Source: Erigeron canadensis (taxonomy: Eukaryota; Streptophyta; Magnoliopsida; Asterales; Asteraceae). Taken from it: DNA of 64,000 nucleotides. This document shows, one piece after another, positions 43,870 to 62,868 of this stretch (position 1 is the stretch's first letter; the number at the start of each line of letters is the position of its first letter). The notes under the pieces were generated by a model, which saw only the letters and a program-made list of their open reading frames with translations, was not told the DNA's origin and ran no database searches. Both the position numbers and the translations under genes were made by a program. The DNA lies in NCBI RefSeq assembly GCF_010389155.1, contig NC_057761.1, forward strand, positions 22,136,501 through 22,200,500, written 5' to 3'.

Positions 43870-44692
43870 AAATACAAAACATGAAAACCCTAAAGGAAAC
43901 AAGATCGACAGCAGGAACGTTCTTCTATCTGCAATCTCGATTAAAGGTTAATCTCTCTGTTTTTTGGCTATTGAGTTACGAATGATTAAGAAAATTTGTT
44001 GATTAAATAGACACTTTAATTTGTTGATTAAGAAAATTTATGTTTTTGGCCCATATAACTACGGGGACCAATCTTGCATTTAAATCAAATAAAAGGCAAA
44101 ATATATATAAAGATGATGATGATTATCACTCTTGAGACTTTTGGTTGGCCCGGATAAAAAAGACAGTCGTTGTTTATCTCCCCTCCCTCCACAAATCGCA
44201 CAAAACGACGTCGTTCTCACCAATTCAGTCGCCGCCGCAGCAGATTCTTGGTAACTTCATCCGTCCCAATTTACACCTCCGATTAATATAATTATCTAAC
44301 ATTATATTTATTTATTTATTTATTTTTCCAGATATTTCAATCAATTGCAGAGAGACAAAAAAAAAAGAAGGCGGCGATTCTTAATCATTGAAAAATTCTA
44401 GTTTTTTCAGTTAGGGTTTTTTATTTTTATTTTTTGTATTTTTCTATAATAAAAGAAAGAAAGAAAGAATATATTTGTTAGGAATTTTGTATATCTTTTG
44501 ATAGTTTTTTTTTTTTTTTGGTTGATGATTGTAGAATTCGGATGTATCTATATATACTGTAAACCATAAAGGATGATTTTATAGTGCTGTTACGTTTCGT
44601 GTTTGTTATTTTTCGCCTTTTTTTGATATAATTTTGTTCATTAGAAGCAAAGTAATAAAGTTTTTTTGAAAAATAAACACTTTGGAACCTTA
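43870..44692 (+). promoter_or_regulatory. promoter and 5' leader of the poly(A) polymerase gene
   Basis: Upstream of the ATG there are T-rich tracts, a CACAAAACGACGTCGTTCTC motif (44197-44216, with the ACGACGTCGT palindrome, CRE/bZIP-like) and a CGCCGCCGCAGCAG leader. AGATTCTTGGTAACTTC (about 44243) could be a donor of a 5'UTR intron, with an acceptor near 44645. Transcription start and leader intron are inferences; RNA data would settle them. Confidence 0.4.
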
Positions 44693-50880
<6,188 letters not shown>

Positions 50881-50947
50881 AAATTGTATGCGACTCGCGG
50901 TTTCTATTCTGAGTTTTACCTTGTGCATGTTGATCATGTAACACATG

Positions 50948-50953
50948 AATAAA
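50948..50953 (+). terminator. probable polyadenylation signal AATAAA
   Basis: AATAAA 68 bases after the stop codon of the poly(A) polymerase, within a T/G-rich region. Confidence 0.5.
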
Positions 50954-51374
50954 CGCTGCGGATTATTGTATAGTTTGAAATGAAATGTGAAAGAGTAACT
51001 CATCTTATTTTCTTTCGGAATTTTTTTGTTAATAAAATGTATTTTATTCCCGTCTTCTTACTTTTATTTTGTTTTGGTTGGCAACTTACATGTACTTTTC
51101 GGCTGTATCTTATTGCCCATGCTTATAAAAAGTAACGTCAAAAATACTATTTTGTTTCTAGTGCAAATAAATGTGGCTTATTTCATACACGAAAGTATAA
51201 TGGTTCTAAAGAATAACCTTACGGTCATAAACATATTGACAGACCGTTTCTAGTTAGTGTATTGTGTTTAGATTACCTTCTCAAGTCTCAACCCATAAAA
51301 AAACTCGATGAAATTCAATTTATTTGTGTGAAAAATGGTAAACCATTTAATGAATGGTTCTTTGTTTACTGTAA

Positions 51375-51412
51375 CTAGGATGTAACCCCCGCGTGTTGCT
51401 GTGTGGTTGTTA
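51375..51412 (-). mobile_element. Helitron-like 3' terminus (minus strand)
   Basis: Minus strand: CCACACAGCAACACGCGGGG, then GTTACATC and CTAG followed by T. This resembles the hairpin plus CTRR end of plant Helitrons, with mismatches in the stem. It lies 0.5 kb after the poly(A) polymerase stop; the body would extend to the right. Confidence 0.4.
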
Positions 51413-51904
51413 CATATGTTATTTTAATTTACTTGTATATCGGAAAACTCAAAGTCGAATTAAAATATCGGAGAAAAAAGTTCGGTGAATGAAAAGGAAA
51501 GTGTTGCTAGTGGTTGTTCGGTCAAAGCCAAGGTTCACAATAGTAAAAATTGAAGAAGGAAATTGAAACTTCTGATAAGAGAAAGTTATAATAATTATGT
51601 GGCCAAGAAAAAACAAACTTAGATAATGTGCGGTCTCTCTATGCATTATCGTTAGGGCCTACGGAGTCAAGGCGGGTAGCCGACGGGTTGGGCTAGCCTG
51701 CCGACGGTTACCGCCGCCAACAAAGAGGGTTGAAGTTCGACAGGTATAAAGCCCGATGTGGTTTGACAAAATGTTTAGAGAGAGGAGTATTTCAACCGTC
51801 ACATGACTTTTTTTTGACACCTTTGACCAACAATTTTCTAAAAAAAAATTTGAACAAATTTGCTACATATAGTAATAGCAGGTATATATATATATATATA
51901 TATA

Positions 51905-52296
51905 GGGTAATACTCCGGTAAGAACACTTAAAATAAGAACATAATTTTCTTAAAATAAGAACGCTAAGAACACTTAAAATCATCATTTTTGATGCATTAA
52001 AAGTCGATAAAACTAACATAGTGTATAACTAATTATTTAAGTGTTTAACAATACATTGATCCGTCAAAATCGGCAAAAATACGTTTTTTGTTGGATGCAT
52101 CGATTAGATGAATATGCATCCAAGATGGATGCACAAAACAAAAAACATAATTTTCTCGATTTTGTCAGACCAATGTGTTGTTAAACACTTACCTAATGAT
52201 AATTAGTTATACACTATGTTAATTTTATATACTTTTAATGCATTAAAAAGAAATTTTTAAGTGTTTTCACCGTGTTCTTATTTTAAAAGTGTTATT
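51905..52296. mobile_element. foldback MITE (~390 bp), next to a TA run
   Basis: The left half (GTAATACTCCGGTAAGAACA, ACTTAAAATAAGAAC, AACATAGTGTATAACTAATTA, TTAAGTGTTTAACAA) returns inverted in the right half (TTGTTAAACACTT, TAATTAGTTATACACTATGTT, GTTCTTATTTT). The arms nearly meet around GATGAATATGCATCC at the centre. A TA run (51883-51904) borders it at the left. No ORF. Confidence 0.85.
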
Positions 52297-53309
52297 ATAT
52301 ATAAGAGATTTGAGGGAGAGGAAGGTGGGAATGGGTTGGAGATGCGGGATATATGAAGGAACAGTGGCAGCAGGTTTTCTAAAACTGTTAGGATGGGGGG
52401 TCTGTGGTTCTTAAATCAAAGACTTTACAAAAAAAATACAAAGAGAAACATCTTATGGTTCCGATCATATTTAGTGTTGTTTTTGCTTTCTCTTGTAACC
52501 TCTTTCAGCTCGTGCTTTTCGAAATCATTCCCATTCTTCCCACAGAGTAATCTAATCATTCCCCCCTTTACCCTTCTTTCCTAATCATTAATACATACAT
52601 ACAACTACATTTGTATCTATCTATTTGATATTTGTAGACGTTATATGAATCTGTATAATTGTTATAATTGTTATAATATCGGTTGTGGTTTAAGCAGGAA
52701 CGTGCGCTTACATTCAAGTGTAAAACAATTGGGAGCACATATTAGTACCACTATTTTTTATTAGTGTACCACACTGTACAACTGTTATAGCAGACAATAC
52801 AAATATATAATGCGTAATAATGATAGATGCATCCAATGTAGTATCGTATTTCCTTTCTTTTCTCGTTCTTAAGATAGGCAATTTGACATCATAAATGTAT
52901 TACGGGACTATTTTTTATTGTCAGCTTGTTTAACGTCTTGTATATGTAAATCTGTCACATATTAAAAATAAATAAAAAATTTTAGGCTCGTGTATGTTTA
53001 GTTTTTATTCTGGGATATAATGATAGTTATGTGAGTGCCCAACTTTTACGTTCTTGATTATCAGTATAATTGAGCTGTGAAGTACATTTATGCGATTCTT
53101 ATATTGTTTTATTTTTTGTAAGGCGAGATGGATAAACCGGAAGGTGGATCTATTTTGCCTTATAACATTATTGGTCTTCATGTTGCCTTATTACAACTGC
53201 GACTTGATGCTTTGCAATAGTGGTACGTAACACTTGAGAATGCACTTGTAAGGCCAGTATTCTTAATTAGCTCACTGTGGATGGTCATTTTCTCGTATTC
53301 CCTTCATCC
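52297..53309. other. intergenic, nothing recognised
   Basis: AT-rich sequence with chance ORFs below 65 codons. No repeat structure or gene was seen. Confidence 0.5.
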
Positions 53310-53622
53310 ATTTTAAAAGTAGGGAGAAGTATTTTGGAACGTAACAAATTTTGGACGAATATCTATAATAGGTAATAACTAAAGTAGTGTGTATTGTATG
53401 TAAACAACTCGAAATAATGATTATTGTATGTAAGAAAGCATACATGACAACCATCTATAGATGTCACTTGTCAGATTTTAATTGGTTTGATACATTTTCT
53501 TACATACAATAAACATTATTTCGAATTGTTTACATACAATATACATAACTTTAATTATTTCCTACTATAGACATTCGTCCAAAATTTGTTACATTTCAAG
53601 ATACTTATCTCTTAAAAGTTTT
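53310..53622. mobile_element. Stowaway-like foldback MITE (~310 bp)
   Basis: AAGTATTTTGGAACGTAACA, AATTTTGGACGAAT and TATTGTATGTAAACAA on the left return inverted on the right (TTGTTTACATACAATA, ATTCGTCCAAAATT, TGTTACATTTCAAGATACTT). The arms are about 135 bp with ~10% mismatch; the loop is about 40 bp around 53465. A border such as AGGGAGAAGTATTTTGG recalls Stowaway/mariner MITEs. Confidence 0.8.
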
Positions 53623-54074
53623 AGTTTTAAACCTTAATATATTTTATAAAATATATATTTTGTTTAAAATTATATATTTTTCTGTTAATATAAGTAAATT
53701 TTTAAGCTAACGTGTTTTTCATATAAATATAAATATTAAAATTAAACATTAAAAAATTTGGAAGCATTGATAAAATTTAGTTTTTAATAAACTTTTAAAA
53801 AAAATCAGAAAACAAGATTAATAAAGAAAATTAATAAAATCCACATATGATTTCAAAAAATAAATTTGTATGTCGCCCACAAAATATTAATGAGTATTTA
53901 TTTTAGGAAAGTACTAAACGATTTTATCATTTGATATTAAAAATCCACCTTTAACTTTATGGTAAGTATAAACTAAGTTAATGCAACTTAACAAAAGATC
54001 TCAAGTTTTGTTTAATAAAACCATTTATTTTAAGTGAGAGTAATCTAAAGAACATTATGATAAAAAATAAGGGT

Positions 54075-54551
54075 AAAGTTATTTTGAGAACCTTTTTTTT
54101 TGCGAGAACCTTTGAGAACTTTTCAAATCAAGCCCAACCGATGACTGTTCTTTACATAAAATTGTTTTTTGATTGTATTCAGAACAACTTATATGTAATT
54201 TTGAAGTTTACAATTATGTGGAGGCATGGATTATCATCCGTAATACAATTATGTAGAGATTTGGATTCTTGATTACATGTGCATGAATATTGTTATGATT
54301 ACATGTGATCGACTTGCATACATGTGATCATAGCAATATTCGTGCACATGTGATCAAGAATCCAAATCTCCACATAATTGTATAACGGATGATAATCCAT
54401 GCCTCCACACAATTATAAACTTCAAAATTACACATAAGTTATTCTATAAAAAATCAAAAAATAATTTTTATGTAAAAAATAATTATCGATTAGACTTGAT
54501 TTGAAAAATTCTCAAAAGTTCTCAAAAATATTTTTTTCTCAAAATAACTTT
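54075..54551. mobile_element. near-complete palindrome MITE (477 bp)
   Basis: AAAGTTATTTTGAGAA at 54075 returns inverted at the right end. Arms of ~235 bp pair almost throughout (for example GTGGAGGCATGGATTATCAT at 54219 with its reverse complement at 54389), with the centre near 54313. No ORF. It ends 270 bp upstream of the DUF599 start codon, so it lies in or near that promoter. Confidence 0.9.
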
Positions 54552-54734
54552 TCAAAAAAAAAAAAAAAATACAAATCTAACAAACAAACAAAATGTGATA
54601 TGATACACAAAAATCATTGATCCAAAAAGGTCATAAACATTAGTATTTACGTTAAAAGATGACCAACCACAAGCTTTAACACTCACATACATACACATCC
54701 TATATATGTACATACTTTAACTTAGGTGGCCCTT

Positions 54735-54742
54735 TTATATAT
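54735..54742 (+). promoter_or_regulatory. candidate TATA box of the DUF599 gene
   Basis: TTATATAT about 80 bases before the ATG, preceded by CTTAGGTGGCCC. A second TATATATG lies at 54701. Position fits a short leader; not proven. Confidence 0.4.
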
Positions 54743-54820
54743 TTGATGCCTTCATTTTCCTTTAACCTTCCAAGAACAAAAAGCAAAAAAATTCCATTTT
54801 GAGGACTGAGTGTGGCAATC

Positions 54821-56733
54821 ATGGAAGAGAAGGAAGTTGATTACATATTGGTGCCTTTGGGTTTAGGGATTATGATTTTGTATCATATTTGGCTTGTTTT
54901 TACTGTGGTAAAACATCCCAGAAGAACTGTTATTGGCCTTAATGCAGAAAGTCGACATCAATGGGTTTTATCTATGATGTCTGTAAGTCTTTTTTCTTTT
55001 TCACCTTTTTATGATAATTTGTTTAATTTATACACTTGAGAGCGTGCAATCGAACCCACTGAACAAGTTTTTGACTTTTTTTCTGCATAATTCTAGTGTA
55101 ATTTAGTGCAATTTTCATGTATATGTGTATTTGAACCCCCTGTTATATCCATAGACCATAAGTCTTGATAATTTTTGTAATAAAAGTATATGGTTAAAGT
55201 CTGATTTGGGAAAAATGGAATGAAAAACATGTAATGGTGGATATATATATATATATATTAAAAAAGGGTAAACAGGTATTACAGCAAAATCGAAGATATC
55301 GTTAACTTAAACTATGCATTGTACACTATATGATAAGCAAAAGGTATTAGTAAATCGTGTAACACTGGCCCGTTGATTTTTTTAGTCATTAAATACTTTG
55401 AGTGGATTGAGTTGCTGAATGGATAAATAATTTCTGACTTTCTGTATTAGTCATTCGGTTGATAGCTTAGTAGCACATGAAAGCCTTCAATTAAGGCTTG
55501 TTCCTGGGGCCAGGTACGAGACGAGAGGAGGCAAGGCTTTTACTTCTATTAGTTGTCGTGTCTTCCATTAATAAAGGGTTTGTCCTTCTATAAGGTATTG
55601 GGTGAGAGGGCTCTCTAGTGTAGACCCGGTTAAGACAACATAGTGTAGACCCCTCATTGTGATGTTCAATCTACACCTGTCAAAAAAATAATAATCAACA
55701 ACAACAACAACTGTACCGAATCCCTGAGCGGGGTATGGGGGGGGGGGTGAGCTGTAGACAGTCTTACCTCTACCCAAAGGTAGAGAGACTGCTTCCATAA
55801 GGACCTCCGTAAAAGGGTAAAGTGTTTATACCTGTCTGTCGAAGACATGATAAGACGATATACAATCCGTAAAAAAATAAATAAATAATAATAATAATAA
55901 TAATTTCTGTATTAGGTTATTGATAGTTATTTTTGTTTATTAACCCTAGAAACACTCTTAATTGACTTAATGGATTAGGTAATTTTTTATTAAGCTCGTT
56001 AAGTCAAAAGTAAAGAGGCCCATGTTGAAGTAGATATGAATATGTAATATTTGTCTTTATGCTTTGAATGTTCTCCATTGGTAGACTAGTGTTACCCTAT
56101 GATAAAGAAGATTTGATTGTTCTTCGAACTATGATAGCTCTTACTGATCAAATTGGCTGCTCCTGCCTACAGGATCCACTAAAGAATGGCGTCTTGGCAG
56201 TTCAAACGATTCGCAACAATATAATGGCATCCACTCTACTAGCAACAACTGCAATTACTCTAAGTTCAATAATCAGTGTTTTTGTGAGCAGCACTTCAAA
56301 TTCAAACTATGCAGCTTCACAATTAGTCTATGGAAATAAAACACCACTTCTATCTTCAGTTAAATACTTTGCTATCTTGCTCTGTTTCCTTGTTGCCTTT
56401 CTTTGCAATGTGCAGTCAATTCGGTACTATGCTCACGTCAGCTTCTTGGCCACTGTTCCAACGTTTATAGACAGAAGAGAACCTGTAAGTTATGTTGCTA
56501 GGAACTTAAATCGTGGAAGCCTGTTTTGGTCAATTGGACTGAGAGCATTTTACTTCTCGTTTCCGCTCTTTTTGTGGATCTTTGGACCAATACCCATGTT
56601 CATATGTTGCATCATCATGTCGTTTGTACTTTATTTCTTGGATACAACCACTAGTTTTACTAGAAATCTTCATAGTTATTCTCTTAAAGAGACTAGAGAG
56701 AAGACAGAGTCCGGTGATATTGAGTCTGTTTGA
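54821..56733 (+). CDS. DUF599 family membrane protein, 2 exons, 240 aa
   Basis: Exon 1 54821-54982 (54 codons), intron 54983-56172, exon 2 56173-56733; the join is in phase 0 (SMMS then DPLKNGVLAVQTIRNNIMAS). It matches the plant DUF599 family by its RHQWVLSMM, NGVLAVQTIRNNIMASTLLA, YGNKTPLLSSVKYFAILLCF and NVQSIRYYAHVSF blocks. Hydrophobic segments at ~8-28, ~71-92, ~117-137 and ~170-215 (probably two) make it a multi-pass membrane protein. The C-terminal tail is short and charged. Biochemical function is unknown. The ATG chosen is the first with a family-like N-terminus. It appears intact. Confidence 0.92.
55680..55860. repeat. dispersed repeat inside the DUF599 intron
   Basis: CAACAACAACAACTGTACCG, a G run (55738-55747) and CAGTCTTACCTCTACCCAAA-GGTAGAGAGACTG are a block I associate with a short dispersed plant repeat; the class is not certain (possibly SINE- or MITE-derived). 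The CTCTACC...GGTAGAG part forms a hairpin. Confidence 0.4.
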
Positions 56734-57907
56734 GTAGAACCAAGTCATTTAAGTATAGTGTACTGATAAAAAACCTATTACTGGGTCAAATGCTTGTAAA
56801 TCTGTTATATGTCAATGAAGGTTATTTTCATTGTTATAAACCTTCTTGCTATATATTGTTTGTTAGTTTAGTTGAATCCTGCTTCCTTTTGTTAAATTTT
56901 TGGTGTTGAATTACTTATATAGACAGGTAACCAAATGAGGCTTTTCATCCTCGGAAGGAGAGTCTTTAACTCACATGTACGTGGGCTAATCTGGATATAT
57001 CCGTGACTGTTTTTGACCTTTTTCTCTGACCAACCTCCAAGATGTTTATTACAGTTTGACCCAAGACTTCTTGTGAGAAAATCTGAATAGTAGCTACGTT
57101 GCTGGTGGTTTGATCTTCTACATTATTATATTGCGTAATGCCTACTGTAATCAACTGTAGGAATGAAATGTTAAAGAGGCTCCCTTAAACCCCATGAGTC
57201 TATATACCCATATATCTTACATATTCAAATACGTATGCTTAATAGGTGGATTCACTCACACAGGTCAAACTTTGCTATATATCTTTGTATATCATACTTC
57301 TGTTCTTATTACCATATGTATAATGAGTAGACTCTGCAACCTATTGCCGACATGCCTGATAGAACGAAAATATGAAAGACTGATCAAACTAAAGATTTAA
57401 CTAAAACAAAATTTATTGAGCTGTTCAAGCCGTCCATTTTGGTCACTCCAACTCTGCTAATTGTGTTAATGACATGAGCAAACCCCAAACAATATTTCTA
57501 TATCTACTAGGAACATGTTACAAGAATAGAGATCTTAATATCCTTAGACATGCTCGTAGCGTTATTCATTACCTTTATAAGCACATTATGAGCGGATAAC
57601 GTCTATATTCGATTTCCACAACAGTTATAACTTGTGTGTGGAATTGAGATATTTGGTCCTGTAAACTTATGATCTGATGATTGAATCTAACTTCTTGTTA
57701 AAAGTACGTGTTCTCGGCTAATCCATGTCCAAAGGGAAAATCTGTTCATTTAGTAACCTTTGGTATCATGAGTTGTATGACTTTTTGTGGAATATTTATG
57801 ATAATCTCTCTTTGAAGAAGTTTTATTAATGGAACTATATGTTCCAGTGCCATTGATACCTCCATGTATACTTTAGGCATATATATATATAAGAGAAAAT
57901 AGCCTAA
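56734..57907. other. 3' flank of DUF599 gene and intergenic
   Basis: The transcript probably ends within about 150 bp of the stop (a T-rich stretch with TTATTTTCATTG near 56823). Beyond this nothing is recognised. Confidence 0.45.
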
Positions 57908-58760
57908 ATTAGGGGTGAGCAAAACCAAACCATAAACCATATAAACCATAAATTAAAACAAAAAAAAACCAAACCATAAAACCGCCCCATAATGAAAACC
58001 GATTTTATGGTTCTTGTATTTAGAAAAACCAAATTAATGGTTTGGAATCTTGGATGCATATAAAAAACCAAACCAAAAACACCAAACCAAACCGCATTAT
58101 ATATTATCAATTAAACTAAATTAAATTTTAATATTATTTAATTAATATATATCTTCACTGTATGTAGATGATTTAATGGGTCAGTCCATTTACTTTCGTA
58201 TTGCTTATGACACTGTATACCCTAGCCTTTCATATTACTACGTATATATATTGTATACCCTAGCCATAAGTTTTCTCAAAATCAACATTTGATAGTTCTT
58301 AATACTAAGTGGTCAGTCCATTTACTTTCGTATTGCTTATGATACTGTATACCTAGCCTTTCATATTACTACGTATATATATTGTATACCCTAGCCGTAA
58401 GGTTTTTCAAAATCAACATTTGATAGTTCTTAATACTACGTATATTGTATAGGTGCTATGAAGTTGAACATGATACTTTGATAGTTATTTTTATTATTAT
58501 TATTTAAGCGTTTGAATTTTGTTATGGAACATTGAGTTAGACTTTGAGTTCAATATTTGCATGAATAAACCATGTAGTTGAATATCTTGCTTTTTAGTTT
58601 TTAGTTGATCTAGTGCTTAAAAAAAACCAAAAACCAATCCGAAAACCCAAACCGCTATAAACCATTTACAAATGGTTTGAAATTTTGAAAACCCACCATA
58701 ATGGTTTGGTGTTTGGTTTTAACTAAAAACCACACCAAACCGCATCATACTCACCCCTAG
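57908..58760. mobile_element. inverted-repeat MITE (~850 bp), AACCAAACCAT-rich
   Basis: TTAGGGGTGAGCAAAACCAA at the left and its inverted counterpart (ACTCACCCCTAG) at the right, with AAACCATAAACC/GGTTT motifs filling the arms. The GGGGTGAGC-like end is frequent in hAT-type MITEs. A 132-bp tandem duplication lies inside (58179-58443). No ORF. Confidence 0.7.
58179..58443. repeat. 132-bp tandem duplication inside the MITE
   Basis: GGTCAGTCCATTTACTTTCG at 58179 recurs at 58311; units are about 95% identical, each ending AGTTCTTAATACTA. Confidence 0.9.
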
Positions 58761-58762
58761 CC

Positions 58763-59325
58763 TAAATAACAAAAAATCATCTTTAATATACGAAAATACT
58801 CAACTTTTTTTCAATTCACCAAAAAATACCCATAAAATCGCAACACCGCAAGGAGGAGATGCAGATCGCAAAAACTCCTTGCGATCCGCAAGCAAATAGC
58901 CTAAATAACCGAAAATCATCTTCAATATACGAAAATAGCCAACTTTTTTCCAATTCACCAAAAATATCCATAAAATTGCAAGACCGCAAGGAGGAGATGC
59001 GGTTAGCAAAAACTGCTTGCGGATCGCAAGGAATCCTTGCGATTCTCAAGCAAGGCTTGCAATCCGCAAGCAATGCTTGCGATTTTGACTTTTTTGACTT
59101 ATGGATAAGATTTTTTATGAGATTTTTTTGACTTAGTAAAAAAAAGTCAAAATTGCAAGCACTTCTTGTGGCTTGCAAGCCTTGCTTGAGAATCACAAGG
59201 AGTCCTTGCGATCCGCATCTCCTCTTTGCGGTCTTGCGATTTTATGGGTATTTTTAGTGAATTTGAAAAAGGTTTGGATATTTTCGTATATTAAAGATTG
59301 TTTTTGGTTAGTTAGGCTATTTCAT
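58763..59325. mobile_element. foldback element with CTTGCGATCCGCAAG motifs
   Basis: AATATACGAAAATA-CTCAAC..CAATTCACCAAAAAATACCC at the left appears twice in direct order (58790 and 58928) and once inverted at the right (59235-59300). Between are many short inverted motifs around TTGCGATCCGCAAG and GCAAGCAATGCTTGCG, with the centre near 59110-59140 (GACTTTTTTGACTTA/AAAAAAGTC). No credible ORF. Confidence 0.8.
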
Positions 59326-59912
59326 ATATAATCACTCATATATTGATACCTCCCTACTTTAAGCTTGAACTCGGCCCGAACGCGTTATGTAGCTCAGTTT
59401 GATTCGAGCTTTTAAGGATACACTTTATATATATAACTCACATACAACTTGACTCATTTTTACCCTCCTGATTATTTTAATGATAAAACAAAATGGTAGT
59501 GAGTTTCTCGTATCAAAAGTGTACCCCTAAATTTAGGATAAATTTAAAATAAGTGTACAACTATTTAATACACCTTATCTCATAAATTCTGCATTTAGCA
59601 AAACCCAAACATAAATAATGCAAAAGTTAAGGGGAGATATGATGTATAAGGGCCCATTGTTAACAACTTTGGTTGTATTTAAGGCATTAAGTCAACACAC
59701 ATTAGCTGGATGCCTGGATTCTTTTATCTTTTGCTCCTGATAGCGATTTCTTATATTTTAAAACAGAAAAAGATATCACTATATAATTTGGTTATGGAGC
59801 AGACAAGATCACACTATTGCATATTTGCATACAATTTAACGCGTAAATCTAAGTCATGATCAACCCCACAATTCTATAACTCAATTTGCTAATCATATGT
59901 ATCATCATACAT

Positions 59913-59920
59913 TATAAATA
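59913..59920 (+). promoter_or_regulatory. candidate TATA box of the peroxidase gene
   Basis: TATAAATA 102 bases before the ATG, followed by an AC-dinucleotide leader (59987-60007). Spacing fits a short plant 5' leader. Confidence 0.55.
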
Positions 59921-60021
59921 AGTTAAATTCTCATTCAATTATTTCATATTGCATGCACGTCAAATTAATTAACAACCTTCATATACACACACACACACTC
60001 ACACACAACTTTAATTAGTTT

Positions 60022-62588
<2,567 letters not shown>

Positions 62589-62868
62589 TTCTAAGACCAT
62601 CCCTAAAAAGAAAAGGGAAACCAATTAAATTATTGGTAATTTCATTTCAAATATCGTGTCTCTATCTAATGATCCACTACTACTGGCTCTAAAAATTACG
62701 GGAATAGATTGAGCCATATTAGGAAACAAAGATTAGGAAACAAAGATTTGAGTTTAACGAGGAAAATTTTTTTAAAGATAAAGAAAGAAGTAACACTTTT
62801 TAAGCAAAGCAAAGGTTTGAAGAAGTAAGGTTAAGGAAGAAAGTTAACAAGTTTGAAAAAGGAAAATG

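Noticed and set aside
56068..56172. Extension of the DUF599 exon 2 ORF upstream (MFSIGRLVLPYDKED...)
   Set aside because: The family continues directly from exon 1 to DPLKNG; an AG acceptor at 56171-56172 precedes it, so 56068-56172 is intron.
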